From Pisaster brevispinus (taxonomy: Eukaryota > Echinodermata > Asteroidea > Forcipulatida > Asteriidae), in the NCBI GenBank assembly GCA_023634235.1, contig JAMKCF010000029.1, positions 1,488,001 to 1,552,000 of the forward strand: a stretch of DNA of 64,000 bases, written 5' to 3'. Made by a program: the position numbers and the translations under genes. Below the pieces are notes generated by a model. It saw only the letters and a list, made by a program, of their open reading frames with translations. It did no database searches and was not told where the DNA came from. How positions within the stretch are numbered: the stretch's first letter is position 1; the number at the start of each line of letters is the position of its first letter. This document shows positions 51,101 to 62,174 of this stretch, in pieces.

Positions 51101-53824
51101 TTTAACTCTTGGCATGAGCACATTTTAGAACAGTGGATTTTACCATGCAGTGCCATCTACAGTATCTCAGTTGGAGATTTTATTTGATTGTATGGCTAAG
51201 ATGATTCTAGTATTTTAATTGTTTTGCTTCTTTCTGTTTTGGTGAACAGGAGGGTATATTGGCTCTGATTGAACCAATCAACAACATTGTGTCAATGCCT
51301 GACTACTTTCTCAACAGACAAGACCAAGGTGCGATATTAAAAATATTCAGCAATTGCATGTTGTAAAAGAAGTTTTAAATTCTTTCATCTGCAGTTAATA
51401 TTATGTTGTTCAATATCAAATGATGTGTTTTTGTCAAACTATGCAAGAGGGTTGAGACAAAAGTATCATCAAATCACAGACTACATCGCATAAATTCAGG
51501 CACATTACAGTTGTTGATGCAAAATACAGGATGGTGGTAGTTTCCATCTGAAAGCTCACTGATTCTAAAGTTCATACCAGTACCAATCCTCCATAGAAAT
51601 ATTTCCATCTGAAAGCTCACTGATTCTAAAGTTCATACCAGTACCAATCCTCCATAGAAATATTTTTTTAACGTAGACCATTCAAAACGGGATCTCCTGA
51701 TATTGGTGTTTTTATTTATTTATTCTTTTGCATGTAGCTGTCAACATCATCAAGAAAGTAAACCACACAAACCTGAAGTTACAGATGGTATGGATTTTAT
51801 TTACCAAACAACTTTTTGCTTTCTTAAAAAATATATATATTGTGTGTCCTTTTAAGTTGCAATTTTGTGTTCATGGCATATCCTCATGTTTGTTTTTGTT
51901 CTTTTTATATTTCAGGATTTATTCCATGTTCAGATAATGGAAGGAAACATCAGCAATACTATCAAGAAGTTCTTTCCATATATTGGTAAAGATTAATATC
52001 TCTTTCAAGAATTCATACATGTTGATACATAGCAGGTTATATTTTGAGGCTGTAAATTGTGACAACCTTTGGTGGGATTCAAACCAAACACATTTTGATT
52101 CATATTGCAGGGCCAAATTTGATAGAAGTTTAGTATAGATTTCTGAGCTTAAGGTGCCCAATAAATGGCATAAATCTAGTTTCCCATTGTTTCTTAACAG
52201 TGCTTATCTTAACCAGTGCAGTGAAGACTAAATCATTTTGTTCTGTCCCTAATGCAAGAATTGACATACATACCTGGAAGGCCTTCGATCAGCTAATGAA
52301 GGCCTTCTGTAATTCATAGACTTGTTGGTGACGAGTCTTTTAGTGTTTCTGGTTCCAAACTATGGAACAGTTTGCCACCAACCAATAATGTCATAACTTT
52401 CAAATGCCAGTTGAAGAATTATCTGTTTGTTTCTGATGTTTATTCATGATTGCTTGTTTTTTGCTGCATATAGGTATCTATTTTTCTTGTTTTTATATTG
52501 TAAAGCGCTACGATCATGCCTCTTTTGGAATAGCGCTATAGGGGGAATGTTTATTACTATTATTATTTTTACAAAACAGTGAGAATAATGGTCAATTTTT
52601 ATCAAGTGCGTTATCTCTGTGCAAAAAGCTTGTTGTAGCGAGACTTGTAGTACAGCCATGTTTGAATTGTGAGACCCATTTATATAGCACCTTGTAAAGG
52701 AATAACAAGGTGATGGAATGCAATCTGCAGCCAACCATGCCAGAAACTCTGGGATAAACCACGGGTCGATTTCACAAAGAGATAAGACTAGTCTTATCTG
52801 AAGTTAGGACCAGTAACTGGTCTTTACTTAGGACTAGTCCTATCTCCTAGCATTGCCTAGGACTAGTCCTAAGTTAGGAAGGGTTTTGTGAAATCGACCC
52901 CACTTCTCTTAATGATAAGTGTACTGGGTTTATTAACGTGCTTCACACAACACAAGGGACCTACGGCTTCCCAAGCCCTACAGCTCTATAAGAATGAACT
53001 TTTCTCTTCTAGTGTAGAGTTCACTATAACTACTTTGACCTTTGAATGCTGTAGGTCATATGCAAATGGCCCAGATACCTCAGAGGAACGAGCCCAGTGC
53101 AGACGGTGAACTCAACTATGACTACATAGTGTCCTACATAGAGAGTCTTGGATATGAAGGGTGGATGGGAGCAGAGTATATACCTGTTAACGGTGAGTGC
53201 ATCGTTGTAAGCCTCCAGAAAAGTAATAAACTGACTGGGTAAATTTTTTATAATTTGGGTTTGAACAAAGAAAAATTGACTGGATTGGGACTTGGACCAA
53301 TGACCTCCGGATTAACGTGCCGGCGCTCTACCAACTGAACTATCCAGCCCTATGTTGGTGGTCTCCCTGAAGAGTCATGCATAATGGTGTACGCAATTAA
53401 TGTAAACACTGATCTACAAGAGACCTTTGTCATGGTGCGGCCATCTTGATTTTTTCCCATTCAACTCAGTGTAATCAAACCAAGGCTGGAAAGGAAAAAT
53501 AGTCTGGTTCCTTTTTGTACAATGATTTTTAGCATCCATTACTGTTACTGGATATGGGAAACATGACCAAGATGGTGGCAGCATGATAAAGGTCTACAGG
53601 CAAACATGAAACCGAAAATTTTCAAAGATTCAAACATCCGTTATGACAAAATGAATATTTCCTGCACTTACATCCACAGTGTAGCCTTGGAAATTTGGTG
53701 AGAGTGCGCATTTGAACAAGTCACATTGTCAAGTGTTGATTTTATAAACCGATCTTTTTTTGTTTTTTTCACTTTTACAGGGAAAACAGAGGAAACCTTA
53801 AAATGGTTGGAGAAATATAGTTGA
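47988..53824 (+). CDS. HYI: Putative hydroxypyruvate isomerase (HYI), complete gene, eight exons
   Basis: Exons 47988-48183, 48865-48976, 49933-50053, 51250-51328, 51738-51787, 51916-51985, 53055-53192 and 53781-53824 join to 810 nt, 269 residues plus TGA. All introns are GT-AG and phases match (1,2,0,1,0,1,1). The protein is colinear with animal HYI (about 277 residues in human), a TIM-barrel enzyme of the xylose-isomerase-like (AP endonuclease 2) family. The bacterial relatives interconvert hydroxypyruvate and tartronate semialdehyde (EC 5.3.1.22). The four expected metal ligands are present: E151 (LIEPIN), D187 (QMDLFH), Q213 (HMQMAQ) and E250 (GAEYIP). Their spacing of 36, 26 and 37 is close to that of bacterial OtnI/Hyi. 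The enzyme is probably soluble; the animal protein's physiological substrate is not firmly known. No truncation is seen. Confidence 0.96.
48865..48976 (+). CDS. HYI: HYI exon 2
   Basis: The exon encodes residues 66-102 with phases 1 in and 2 out. The acceptor is TTGTCCAATAG and the donor GTATAG. The product is GDLKAGELGQAAIPGKEKEF and then YCTALKCPR, the conserved second helix and strand of HYI. Confidence 0.95.
49180..49832 (-). pseudogene. RTE-type LINE reverse transcriptase C-terminal remnant
   Basis: On the minus strand the region reads LKIHASKTKYMSFN, then FKYLGTLMEST, then an in-frame stop and further breaks. After these comes an intact tail, RRMQFAGHCSRSKDEGVSSL, LWTPKHGRRKGARP, LTYTDILKMDTG and WRTIVIQA. 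This is the C-terminal half of an RTE/Jockey-like non-LTR retrotransposon polyprotein. It lies antisense in intron 2 of HYI. The stop codons and the lack of endonuclease and most RT motifs show a dead fragment. Confidence 0.8.
49933..50053 (+). CDS. HYI: HYI exon 3
   Basis: The exon encodes residues 103-143. The acceptor is TTGTCTTCAG, the donor GTGAAC and the exit phase 0. LHVMAGRIPE is the family LHxMAGR strand, followed by a helix ending in NNLKYAAERLSK. Confidence 0.95.
50600..50745 (-). mobile_element. Diverged tRNA-like SINE
   Basis: AAGGAGACGAGTGTCTGGCT and GGAATTCGAACCCACCCAG (minus-strand B-box GGTTCGAATTCC) with GCTAAGCCACAACACA at the end match the 5205 and 6690 SINE family. It lies in HYI intron 3. 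Confidence 0.5.
51250..51328 (+). CDS. HYI: HYI exon 4
   Basis: The exon encodes residues 144-169, EGILALIEPINN then MPDYFLNRQDQ. It carries metal-binding Glu151. The donor is GTGCGA, phase 1. Confidence 0.95.
51537..51665. repeat. 61-bp minisatellite, two copies, in HYI intron 4
   Basis: The same unit as the array at 7415-7775: CTGAAAGCTCACTGATTCTA, ACCAGTACCAATCCTCCATA and GAAATATTTCCAT. Confidence 0.88.
51738..51787 (+). CDS. HYI: HYI exon 5
   Basis: A 50-nt exon encoding AVNIIKKVNHTNLKLQM (residues 170-186), phase 1 to 0. The acceptor is TGCATGTAG and the donor GTATGG. It is supported by the exact phase match and the family sequence. Confidence 0.93.
51916..51985 (+). CDS. HYI: HYI exon 6
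   Basis: The exon encodes residues 187-209, beginning DLFHVQIMEGN. This is the D-x-x-H metal and substrate site. The acceptor is TATATTTCAG and the donor GTAAAG, phase 1. Confidence 0.95.
52200..52575 (+). pseudogene. LINE fragment: ORF2 C-terminus and 3' tail
   Basis: Positions 52318-52449 translate as RLVGDESFSVSGSKLWNSLP, then TFKCQLKNYLFVSDVYS and a stop. This is the W-N-S-L-P...F-K-x-x-L-K-x-x-L-F ending seen in many CR1/L2/Jockey-type LINE proteins. It is followed by a typical 3' UTR with GCGCTA motifs and a (TTA)n tail near 52550-52570. It sits sense in HYI intron 6. Confidence 0.65.
52670..53005 (-). mobile_element. SINE (CAGCACCTTG family) interrupted by a MITE
   Basis: The left part GAGACCCATTTATATAGCACC then CAATCTGCAGCCAACCATGC and the right part AATGATAAGTGTACTGGGTT match 5205-5350 once the MITE at 52763-52900 is left out. 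Confidence 0.65.
52763..52900. mobile_element. Palindromic MITE GGGTCGATTTCACAAA with 3-bp target duplication
   Basis: The ends are GGGTCGATTTCACAAA and TTTTGTGAAATCGACCC. The inside is repeats of GGACTAGTCCTA. The word CAC occurs on both sides and once in the uninterrupted SINE reading AAACCACTTCTCTT, so the insertion made a 3-bp duplication, as PIF/Harbinger elements do. Confidence 0.75.
53055..53192 (+). CDS. HYI: HYI exon 7
   Basis: The exon encodes residues 210-255: HMQMAQIPQRNEPSADGELN then YEGWMGAEYIPVN. It holds metal ligands Gln213 and Glu250 and the R-x-E-P loop. The acceptor is GAATGCTGTAG and the donor GTGAGT. Confidence 0.96.
53225..53365 (-). mobile_element. tRNA-derived SINE (TTTGTTCAAACCCAAATTAT tail)
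   Basis: The third copy of the 13970 and 33508 family, with a tRNA-like head on the minus strand (GGATAGTTCAGTTGGTAGAG). It lies in HYI intron 7, 33 bases after the exon 7 donor. Confidence 0.7.
53781..53824 (+). CDS. HYI: HYI exon 8 with stop
   Basis: The exon encodes the last 14 residues, GKTEETLKWLEKYS, then TGA. The acceptor is CTTTTACAG. The usual C-terminal T-x-E-x-L-x-W-L motif of HYI is present. Confidence 0.95.
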
Positions 53825-53989
53825 TCAAAGCACCCGAGGTTCACAGCCTCAGCATACACCTGCCACATCTTGGAACCAAAAACGCAATGGTTCCATGGTG
53901 GGCATCTATGCTGCAGATGGCACTTGATACACTAGGTGGCAGCAGACTAATCTGGTATAACCCACAGAGTACCATTGTTTCTGTAGGCC

Positions 53990-54130
53990 CTTTTCGAAAC
54001 CCCGGCTTAGGCTTGAGCTCTGGCTTAGGCCTCGTCAGCCTGTTTGTAACCTTGTACCAAAAGCACACGGTTTCAAAATAACCAACAAGGGTTTCCAAAA
54101 GGGTCTTAATGTTGAATGTGCTGAGAACAC
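53990..54130. repeat. Fold-back repeat (CGGCTTAGGCTTGAGCTC), copy 1
   Basis: CCTTTTCGAAACCCCGGCTT on the left faces GGTTTCCAAAAGGG on the right. The inside has TTGAGCTCTGGCTTAGGC and TGTTTGTAACC. A second copy is at 56975-57112. Confidence 0.6.
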
Positions 54131-55276
54131 TTTGGGTAAAATTTGGGTCTCCTCGTGTCTCGTAAAATTCCCAGGGTGCAGCCATCTTGTTTTTCTTGTA
54201 ATTCCTGAGATCAGAGAGCTCAACAGTCTGGTACCTGAACTTCCTTTCTATGCGTTCAGAAGCAGCATTGTTTGTATCAGTGTACTGTACAAGTTACAGG
54301 AACCAGACAAAGATTGACTGGTGGTTGGTAAAGGTTCATTATGTTGAATGGAATTGAGCATTAAAAGTTTGATCACTAATTCAAACTTAAAACGAACTGT
54401 GTAAAATTATTTCTTTTTACCCATAATAAAAAATATCAAAACTTTTCTGGACTGCAAACAGTATTATTTAAGCAATGCATTAGTAAATTAATATGAAACT
54501 TGGAACTAATGTAACTAAAGTATCGAACAAGTTAAAATAAACATGGGGGCATTTCGGGCCACGACCCCAAAATAATTTGTAAGCCATGACTCTGGTATGG
54601 GTTGAATTTTGAAAGCTGTAATGCCACATTTTATTCTCAATCTTGCAAACGTCAGGATTTTAGTCTGTTTTTTTTTATACATTTGAATGTTTACAATACA
54701 AACTAACATCAATCATCCTTATGTACACTGCTGTGTGAACAAAAAAAAAAACTGGCAAAGCTATTTAATTTATTAATTTGATTAACAATTGGATCATGTT
54801 AAAATAAAAAAGTATTTCTTTTCCTACTAAATGAAGGAGAGGCACTGAGATCGTGTCGTTGTGAATGATTTGCATAAACATGGATTCTTAGTTCATCATC
54901 CAGAACAGAAAGAGGGTACTCTTTTAAAATAAGATGAACTTTTATAATAATTTATGTAATTTGTTATCCAAATGTATAAACCAATTTCAAACTACTGACC
55001 TACAACCATTTTCATGGAACTGCTGAATCGCAAAAAGCGCTTACCAAAGCTTATTTCAAATTACGGGTACCAGCCACATATATAACTTGACATTGCCTTT
55101 TGACTGGTAACAATTATTTATGCTAAGCAAATTTTGAGTGCTTAGAAAATCTGAGCTCGGTGAAATTTAGCCACTTATCCAGTCAATTTACATTTTATCC
55201 ACATTTTACCAAAAATTAAAACAATATTCTCCTAAATATGTAATAAACCATATTTACAATACAAAGGTTGTTAGAA

Positions 55277-55330
55277 TAGTGGCTGTGGCTGCTTGGCGAC
55301 TGTGGCTGCTTGGCGACTGTGGCTGTTGCC
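55277..55330. repeat. 17-bp tandem repeat, three copies
   Basis: GTGGCTGCTTGGCGACT repeated about three times, the last ending in GTTGCCAAGG. Confidence 0.8.
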
Positions 55331-56069
55331 AAGGGTGTTGCTATGGGCATTGCTATGGGCTTGGTCATGTGACACTCAAAGCCTAGCAGCTATTTCAGAC
55401 ATAGCTGTACATTTCCTCAAAATTTCAGATGATATTAATTTGGCTAAATTTAAATGCATAAAAAAAAAAAAAAGAGATTTCAAAGTTTTCCATAAAAATA
55501 CGCACTTGCCAAAAGGATGACAATTTACAGGCATTTCGTATGTCAATTAGTTGGCAAAATTAATTGGATGGAAAAACACCTTGGACAGCACAAAATAATG
55601 TCATGTTTTTCCAAGGTTGTTCAGACTGGGGCTAATATTCTAATACACCTCACATTGAAGTTTACAGTAGTCCAGTAGTTGAACCTTTTATAGAACTTGG
55701 CAATTATAATATGGACAAATGTGGAAACACCTGCAATCGGAGACCTGCTGTCCATCTTTTTTAAAATAATTTTTTGGCAACAGCTTCCCTTGGTTTCGTA
55801 CACATTTTCCAATGGGGACCTTCACCCTAACAGGGACCCTATTATCCTCTTTTGTTATAGGTCCCAGATAGGAATGTGTTTACCTACCCACACACACCCC
55901 CACCACGCCCTTTCTGTAACCACACTAATGGTACAGAGCTTCAAACAGGGAGACAGAACCACGGTTTCCAAAAGTACCATAGTAGCTTCAACTACCCGTA
56001 GCAACTGACAGTCCAATGCAGTTCAAGAGAAATTTCAGAGTAAAGTCATTTCATGAATGGACCATAATC

Positions 56070-56240
56070 AGGTCCGATACTTCATGGAGGCAACGGAGGC
56101 AATTGCCTCCGTTGCCCCTGGTCATTGCCTTGGTGCCCCTTCAAATGTTCCAATAGAAATTTACAATTTCCTCATAGAGAAACCACCTTGATGCCCCTCC
56201 CCCTTCAAGAACGAAGCATGAGGCCTGCATGATAACATTC
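56070..56240. repeat. Repeat with 28-bp perfect palindrome
   Basis: GGCAACGGAGGCAA and its exact complement lie back to back at 56089-56116. The surrounding sequence (TTGGTGCCCCTTC, TAGAAATTTACAATTTCC) has a second copy at 62760-62945 with GTTGCCCTGGTCTTGG. Confidence 0.75.
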
Positions 56241-56974
56241 TGCCATTCCAACCGCATTATAACTAGAAAATAGACGTGACAACTTGGACAATTTGTCTTG
56301 GCCTTTGACTGAGGTCCCTTTCAGGTTAGAATAGGGTTTTTTTCCTATATTTATTTGTTGAAATTAAATGATTGTTCAAAGTTATTTTTTCCCCAGTAAA
56401 TTGCTATGAATTTTCTTGCATTCTTAAGTGAATGGCAAAATTTTAACTCCTGGCGCAAATATCTGATACAAGAATAACAATAATATATCGGAGCAAACCT
56501 ATTACAGAAATAATTTGTATGCTTTTTTAAAACCATGATAGAGCTATAATTTGAATTGATACTTTTGAGTTTTCTTTTGGGTTTTTTCCCGACTGCTAAA
56601 TGTTGACTGTATAGAGAATTGTCATTACAAGAATTGCAGTATTTGAGAAACTACTTTTTATTTCAACATTTTCATTCTGTTGTACAAAATGATAAATAGA
56701 ATTGGGATCAAGAAAAGAGCTACCCAAAACTGTTATATTCATGTTAAAATATGAAATCTTAATGAAATCAAAGTCAGCATAAGTTTCTGCTCTCTACTGC
56801 CACAATAAATGTTTATGAGATTTAGGAGATAAACATTTTTGACTGGATGTTTCGAATGATGCTTAATGGGTTCTGGTGGTTTGATATAAAGCAGACACCA
56901 TCTTCAACTTGTTCCCAAACACATTTTCATATACATGTACTGTTTAAATGAAAATGCTGTATCGGTGGAACTCA

Positions 56975-57112
56975 CTGACCACGGCTTAGGCTTGAGCTCC
57001 GGCTTAGGTTGTGTCTGTTTGTCTGAAACCCTATAAGGTAAGTGTATGTTTTCTAAATTACTGACGGAGACTAAGCCCAAGCCCAAGTGCAAGCCTTGGT
57101 TTTGAAAAGAGG
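56975..57112. repeat. Fold-back repeat (CGGCTTAGGCTTGAGCTC), copy 2
   Basis: CACGGCTTAGGCTTGAGCTC on the left and AAGCCCAAGTGCAAGCCTTGG on the right face each other, as in 53990-54130. Confidence 0.6.
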
Positions 57113-59037
57113 CATGGATTTGGCCGAGATATTTGATGAAATTGGGCTCCAGTTTACTTTGAAGGGATTAACTCCCACTAGAGTCTGTCCACTCATGCAT
57201 TGACAAATCAAAATCAACACAGCGTGAATGTCTGGTCAGAGGAAGGTCATTAGGGTTGGGGTTGTGTGTGTGAAGTTGTGCACTGAGAAGTTGTGTACTG
57301 AATGTAGACAGCACCCAAGTGGGCGTCATTGATAGACAACTGCTATGGTGGGCAGTGGGCGGGGCTTATAGGATCAGTTAAGTTGTTTACACACTATAGA
57401 GAATAACAATTTACGCTGGCCCACAGTCCAATGATTTTAGCGTTGGGGCCAGTAAACTCACAACCCGACGAGTTCAGCAGTCTTGTGTTTATCAATTGAA
57501 TAACAACAACTCAATGAGTAATATCTTTACTAAAAACAGTATGTGTAGAAAGTGTTTTTTTCTCATTTTGATTTTAGTATTGCAAAATGTTTTATAGACT
57601 AGTAAAAATTGTGAGCTACAAGCCCTGCAGTCCTTTGACTATTCAAGCCATCATCAATACTCATATCACATGTTATTTTAAAATTTAACAGAACCTTCCA
57701 GATGAGAATTAGAAGTGAAGTATTTTATTCTTAAATCACCACCTATTTCAAAACTTGGAAAAGAACTTTCCTTCAATGGTATTTTATATTCATTCATTAA
57801 GTCAATAAAGGATACAATAAAAACAAGAGTTATATGTCTAAAAAATCACTCCAAATCTGATAAATTCTATACATAAACAAACCTCTGTACAAATCAGCTT
57901 GCTCTCCCACAATCTTGTGTTTGATTAGTGGTTTGCAAGACTTAGAATGAACAAAATCAACAATTTTCTTTCTAAAAACTAAAAAAATTAGTTTAATTAA
58001 TCGTAAAATTACCAATGGAAAACATTTTATAATTATAAATCTAGTAAGATAAATCTGAAATATAAAGTATAGTCAACAGCAATCCATGTGGTTTAAATAG
58101 CAAAGCAGAAGCATTTACAAAACACGACTTGAACTTGCAACAAAATGATATTAAAGTCACACACAGGAATGACAACCCAAATCAGTATAAAAAACAAAAA
58201 CAAACGTACTATACTCTGTTTGAATGACGGCACACCCCAAACAAATGACGTTAACTACATGTACTTGATGAAGTCAAGAATAATGAAGATGTCATCAGTC
58301 AGCTTCGGTGGATAAGAAAGATAAGGAGACTGGAGAGAACAAAAAACACAACCTGACCTTTCCAAAAGACAATTCGGTGGTCACTTTACATTAATCTTAG
58401 AAATTAAAAACAAAGTTTTGTGAAGACTTGGTATGTTAAATGTTGGTGATAAAAACAAATTTTAACATATCGTCCCAAAAATCATTCAGAAAACCATTTT
58501 TTCTGGTCAATGTAAAATGAACTGCACCAATGATTTTGACTGAGAATTTTTTATAAAATGAATAAATGCATGAAGTTATGCAACTGACATTTAAGCAGTC
58601 TTGTTACTTCAAATTATTTCCACAATTTTGTTTCCACTACACATTATAACAATGTACATGAGAGCCCAAGGGTCTCAACAATGTTTGAAATGCATGAAAC
58701 TGTAACACACTGCAAGGGTTTGCACAAAAATGTGGTTGTACTCGTCAAGTAGACAGCTGTCCACCTAAAACACGATGACCAATCAAGCACTGAACTTGGT
58801 TCTCACTAAGTTTATACTTAAGGACTGTTAATATGATGTGTTCATTGATATTTCCTTTTTTCTTGGCTGTTTGGTTATGAGAAGAACTCACTACTCTATT
58901 TGAGATTTGTTGTACTGTGTCCCAGTCACACATGGCTTTGCTTACCATAGAACTCGGCCTAAACACCCTGTAATGTTCAGATTTCTGGAACAGGTGCATG
59001 AAATTCCAAGGTAACCAGCACCACAAAACTAGATCCA

Positions 59038-59220
59038 GGGCCCAATTTCATAAAGCTGTTTAGCAGTAAATATGTCTGCTAAGCAAAAGTGAGCAGGGAA
59101 CCAGTAACAAGCGATTTACATTCATAGTATTTTCGCTGGTATTGTGTTTCTTTTAAGCAAGACTTTTCTGTGCTTAGCAAATTTCAGTGCTTAACAGCTT
59201 TATGAGATTGCACCCCGGTA
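59038..59220. mobile_element. MITE, GGGCCCAATTTCAT family
   Basis: The left end GGGCCCAATTTCATAAAGCTG and the right end CAGCTTTATGAGATTGCACCCC are nearly complementary. Typical internal words are CTGCTAAGCAAAAGTGAGCA and GGGAACCAGT. Confidence 0.65.
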
Positions 59221-59379
59221 ATTGATATAACAACGCAATTTAATTCACCAATGAATTAAATAGTCTCCATTTAAAAAGTTTCTTGTTTATAAAATTTATA
59301 CAGCAGCATTAAAATTGACATTATTATCATTTTCAAATTTATAGAAACGAGGGGGCTCCATGAAAACATTTCATCATGG

Positions 59380-59795
59380 CCCAATTTCATGAAGGTCGCA
59401 AGCACAATGCTTAGCAAAGAAAACTATTCCTAAGCAGACACATGTTACCAGAGAAAAGGCCATGTTGTTCACATATGCTTTGACTGGTGCCCCTATATTA
59501 TATTGCTTAGCAAAATAAATTGTTCAGCAATGTTTTCTGCTTTAGCTTGAAATGATGCCTAAAGTTGCTTAAGCAGACAACAGTGCTAGAACTGCTTAAC
59601 AAACGACAGTGCTAGAACTGCTTAAGCAGACAATATTGCTTTCCCTTTTTCTGCTAAGCAATAACAAACAGGAAACCAGTCACAAATAATAGAAATAGTT
59701 ACATGGTATTTTGGCTGGTAACTTTATTCTAGTACACACATGTATAAATAATGGGTTTTTTTTGTGATTAAGCAGCTCTATGAAATTGGGCCCTG
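59380..59795. mobile_element. Two adjacent GGGCCCAATTTCAT-type MITEs
   Basis: The first runs 59380-59575 (GGCCCAATTTCATGAAGG ... TGAAATGATGCC). The second runs 59578-59795 and ends AGCAGCTCTATGAAATTGGGCCC. GACAGTGCTAGAACTGCTTAA occurs twice at the junction. Confidence 0.6.
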
Positions 59796-62040
59796 CTCTT
59801 TTTGCGGCACGTTTGACAGTGCACATGTCTCACCTCACCAATTTACTAGATGTACACACAAAGGCTACGGCACCGAAATACAATGTTTCAGCACAAAGCT
59901 CCAATTCAGGTACAGTGTTATTACAAAATCAAGACAGACACAAAATTGTTATCTAATAAGATGATTCATCATAACTTTCTTGCTCTCTTCAAAAAATGAT
60001 TTTTGTCAAGAAGTGGAACCCATACATAATTGTACAACAAGAGTTTTGCTCTTTATTTTTCCCTGTGAAGACATGTAAACTTTAGAATAAAATAAATCAA
60101 TCGTAACGAATATTTACAAAACAGACATGACAACAATCAAACGGACACGCACCGAAATGCTCAAAAATTCTTGTCACTTTGTGTAGAAATTCTTGTCACA
60201 TTATTCTGTGAAACCTGTGAAAGTCTCACTCGTATGAGCCCCAAAATGTTCTATTACGCACGAGACTTGCACGGTCTATTGTGGAAGGGTCTTGGGCTTC
60301 AGAAAAAATGTTGGTTCTGACACTTGGAGTGATGACCACATGAAACAGGTCTCACCAGTATGACAAATTTACATCTTTCAAGCTGTGTTTTTAGTTTGAT
60401 TTACAGGACAAAATGTCCGTCCAAAATGTATTTACTGGCCTACTCCTACAAAAATAAAATACTGCAAGTTTGAGAGTAACTAAAACAAATTACTTTCAAA
60501 CTGGGGAAACCAATGGAAACAAAGTTTCCTTAACACACCCTTTGGAAACACATTGGTACCACAGCCTTTGGCATTCATAATTAAAACTGACCTGTGTAAT
60601 TGTATCTTGAATTATTGTTGCAACAAACAATTTTTCAATCTAACTCAGGTGAGACTGTGATAGATCAATCTTTTTTGAGATGACAAAAGGGTATAAAATG
60701 GATTCTTAAAAAAATACAGTACTCTGATACTGTTGAGGTACACCATCCAGACAGTTCCCAATTCAAATAATTACAACTAAGTAAAAACAAATAAAATATA
60801 CACTGGAATGTAACAAAGACACCAAAAGTGCACTTGATATAATATTCAGTTATTTTTTTACTACTAACAACTTAAACGTTTCCTTTTAACACAGTCTTTA
60901 CCTGTCACTATTTGGCCGAGGATTTTGGACAAGGGAATATTTAAAAACGTACTTATCAGAATTCCACCTCATATAAACATATATGTAAGATTCCTGACAC
61001 CAAGTTTTTATTAAAATTAGACTAGCTAAAAGAGTAGTGAGTAGTCAAGGATACGCCAGGGTGTCAATTCACTAGTCTATCGGGGTTTCACTGGTCCATA
61101 TCGGAAGGTTTTTTTTCAACATTGTCCCTTGTAGGGACTTGAAAAATAGAACCATCCAATCGACCAAACGCCTTGTAGCTTACTGCATCAGGAATATTCC
61201 TTCACTATTTGTATTGCAGGGCTGGATTTCACAAAGAGCTAAGCGCGAATCAATCTTAACTGCTAAGCAAAGTGTGATGTCACAATACAAATCACTATGG
61301 TAATGCTGACAACTCATCTTAAGATGAATCTAGAGCTTTGCCAAATCATGCCCTGAACTTTGATGAGGTTTGGAACTGCAAGGCTTTAGCATTCATTGAA
61401 GTGTTTTACACTAGTATGTGTTGAATGGTTTAATACTGGCCCAGGTCGAACACAACTCAGTGACCTCTGGCCAGTGGGTATTTCAGGCAGAGCAAAAGGT
61501 ACATGAAGCTGAAGGGAACAGAGCCATGCACAATTCACAAGGACCACTTGAACGGAGTTTTGACTGGTCCTCAGATATTATAACCCGCGTTTTGAAACAC
61601 ATTCTCCCAATGGGGCTACTGTTATGTACTTCAAATAGGTGACAATATTAACCAATCTTCTCTTATCCTAACAGGCACTCTACCCCTGTCTAACAGATTG
61701 TTAATGGTGCCCAGGTAAACAACCTTAGGTGCCAGCCTGTAGACTAACCTCAATCGGGGTATTCTTTTATCACCTAAAGAAACCTACTCTTCCAATAAGT
61801 CAAATTAAAAAACACTTTTGTATCCCAACAAAAATTGCTGACCGGAAAACTCTGCTCACTTTGTGAAAATTCACTAATAGAAATTCCATATACATTTTTT
61901 CGTTGAAAACAGGAAAACCACAAGAGCTATAAAAAAAACAACACAACAACAATCACGTACAGCAAACAGACTTGCCATATAGATGTACCTGTGTGGTGGA
62001 GGTGGGGGAGTATGGGGGACTATGCAGACAGCAGTCCTCA

Positions 62041-62174
62041 TCACTTGCTGTTGACCATTTTGTGTGCTGAGTTAGCAACAGAGGTGGTTGGAGCATTGAT
62101 AATGATGGTGTTGACACTGTTGGTAGTCTGTAATGAGTTGGTCAAAGGTGGTTCGGCCAGGGTGTCCACTTTGT
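62041..62174 (-). CDS. RFX: RFX final exon and stop
   Basis: The acceptor CCACATGACAG and a phase-1 join give D-K-V-D-T-L-A-E-P-P, then a Thr/Asn-rich TNSVNTIIINAPTTSVANSA and HKMVNSK, then TGA at 62043-62041. It is not conserved with vertebrate tails, but the phase fit and open frame support it. An alternative splice to a different tail cannot be excluded. Confidence 0.75.

Larger units (their letters stand above)
53825..62040. other. Convergent spacer between HYI and RFX
   Basis: Both genes point into this 8.2-kb stretch, so it must hold both 3' UTRs; several AATAAA or TTTATT words are present but none can be singled out. It carries GGCTTAGGCTTGAGC palindromic repeats (53990-54130, 56975-57112), a GTGGCTGCTTGGCGACT triplet (55277-55330) and GGGCCCAATTTCAT-type MITEs at 55018-55180, 59038-59220, 59380-59575 and 59578-59795. 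It also carries a GGCAACGGAGG palindrome (56089-56116) and a diverged fold-back at 61205-61330. The stretches 57120-59030 and 59800-61200 show no repeat I recognise and could be long RFX 3' UTR (inference). Confidence 0.55.
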
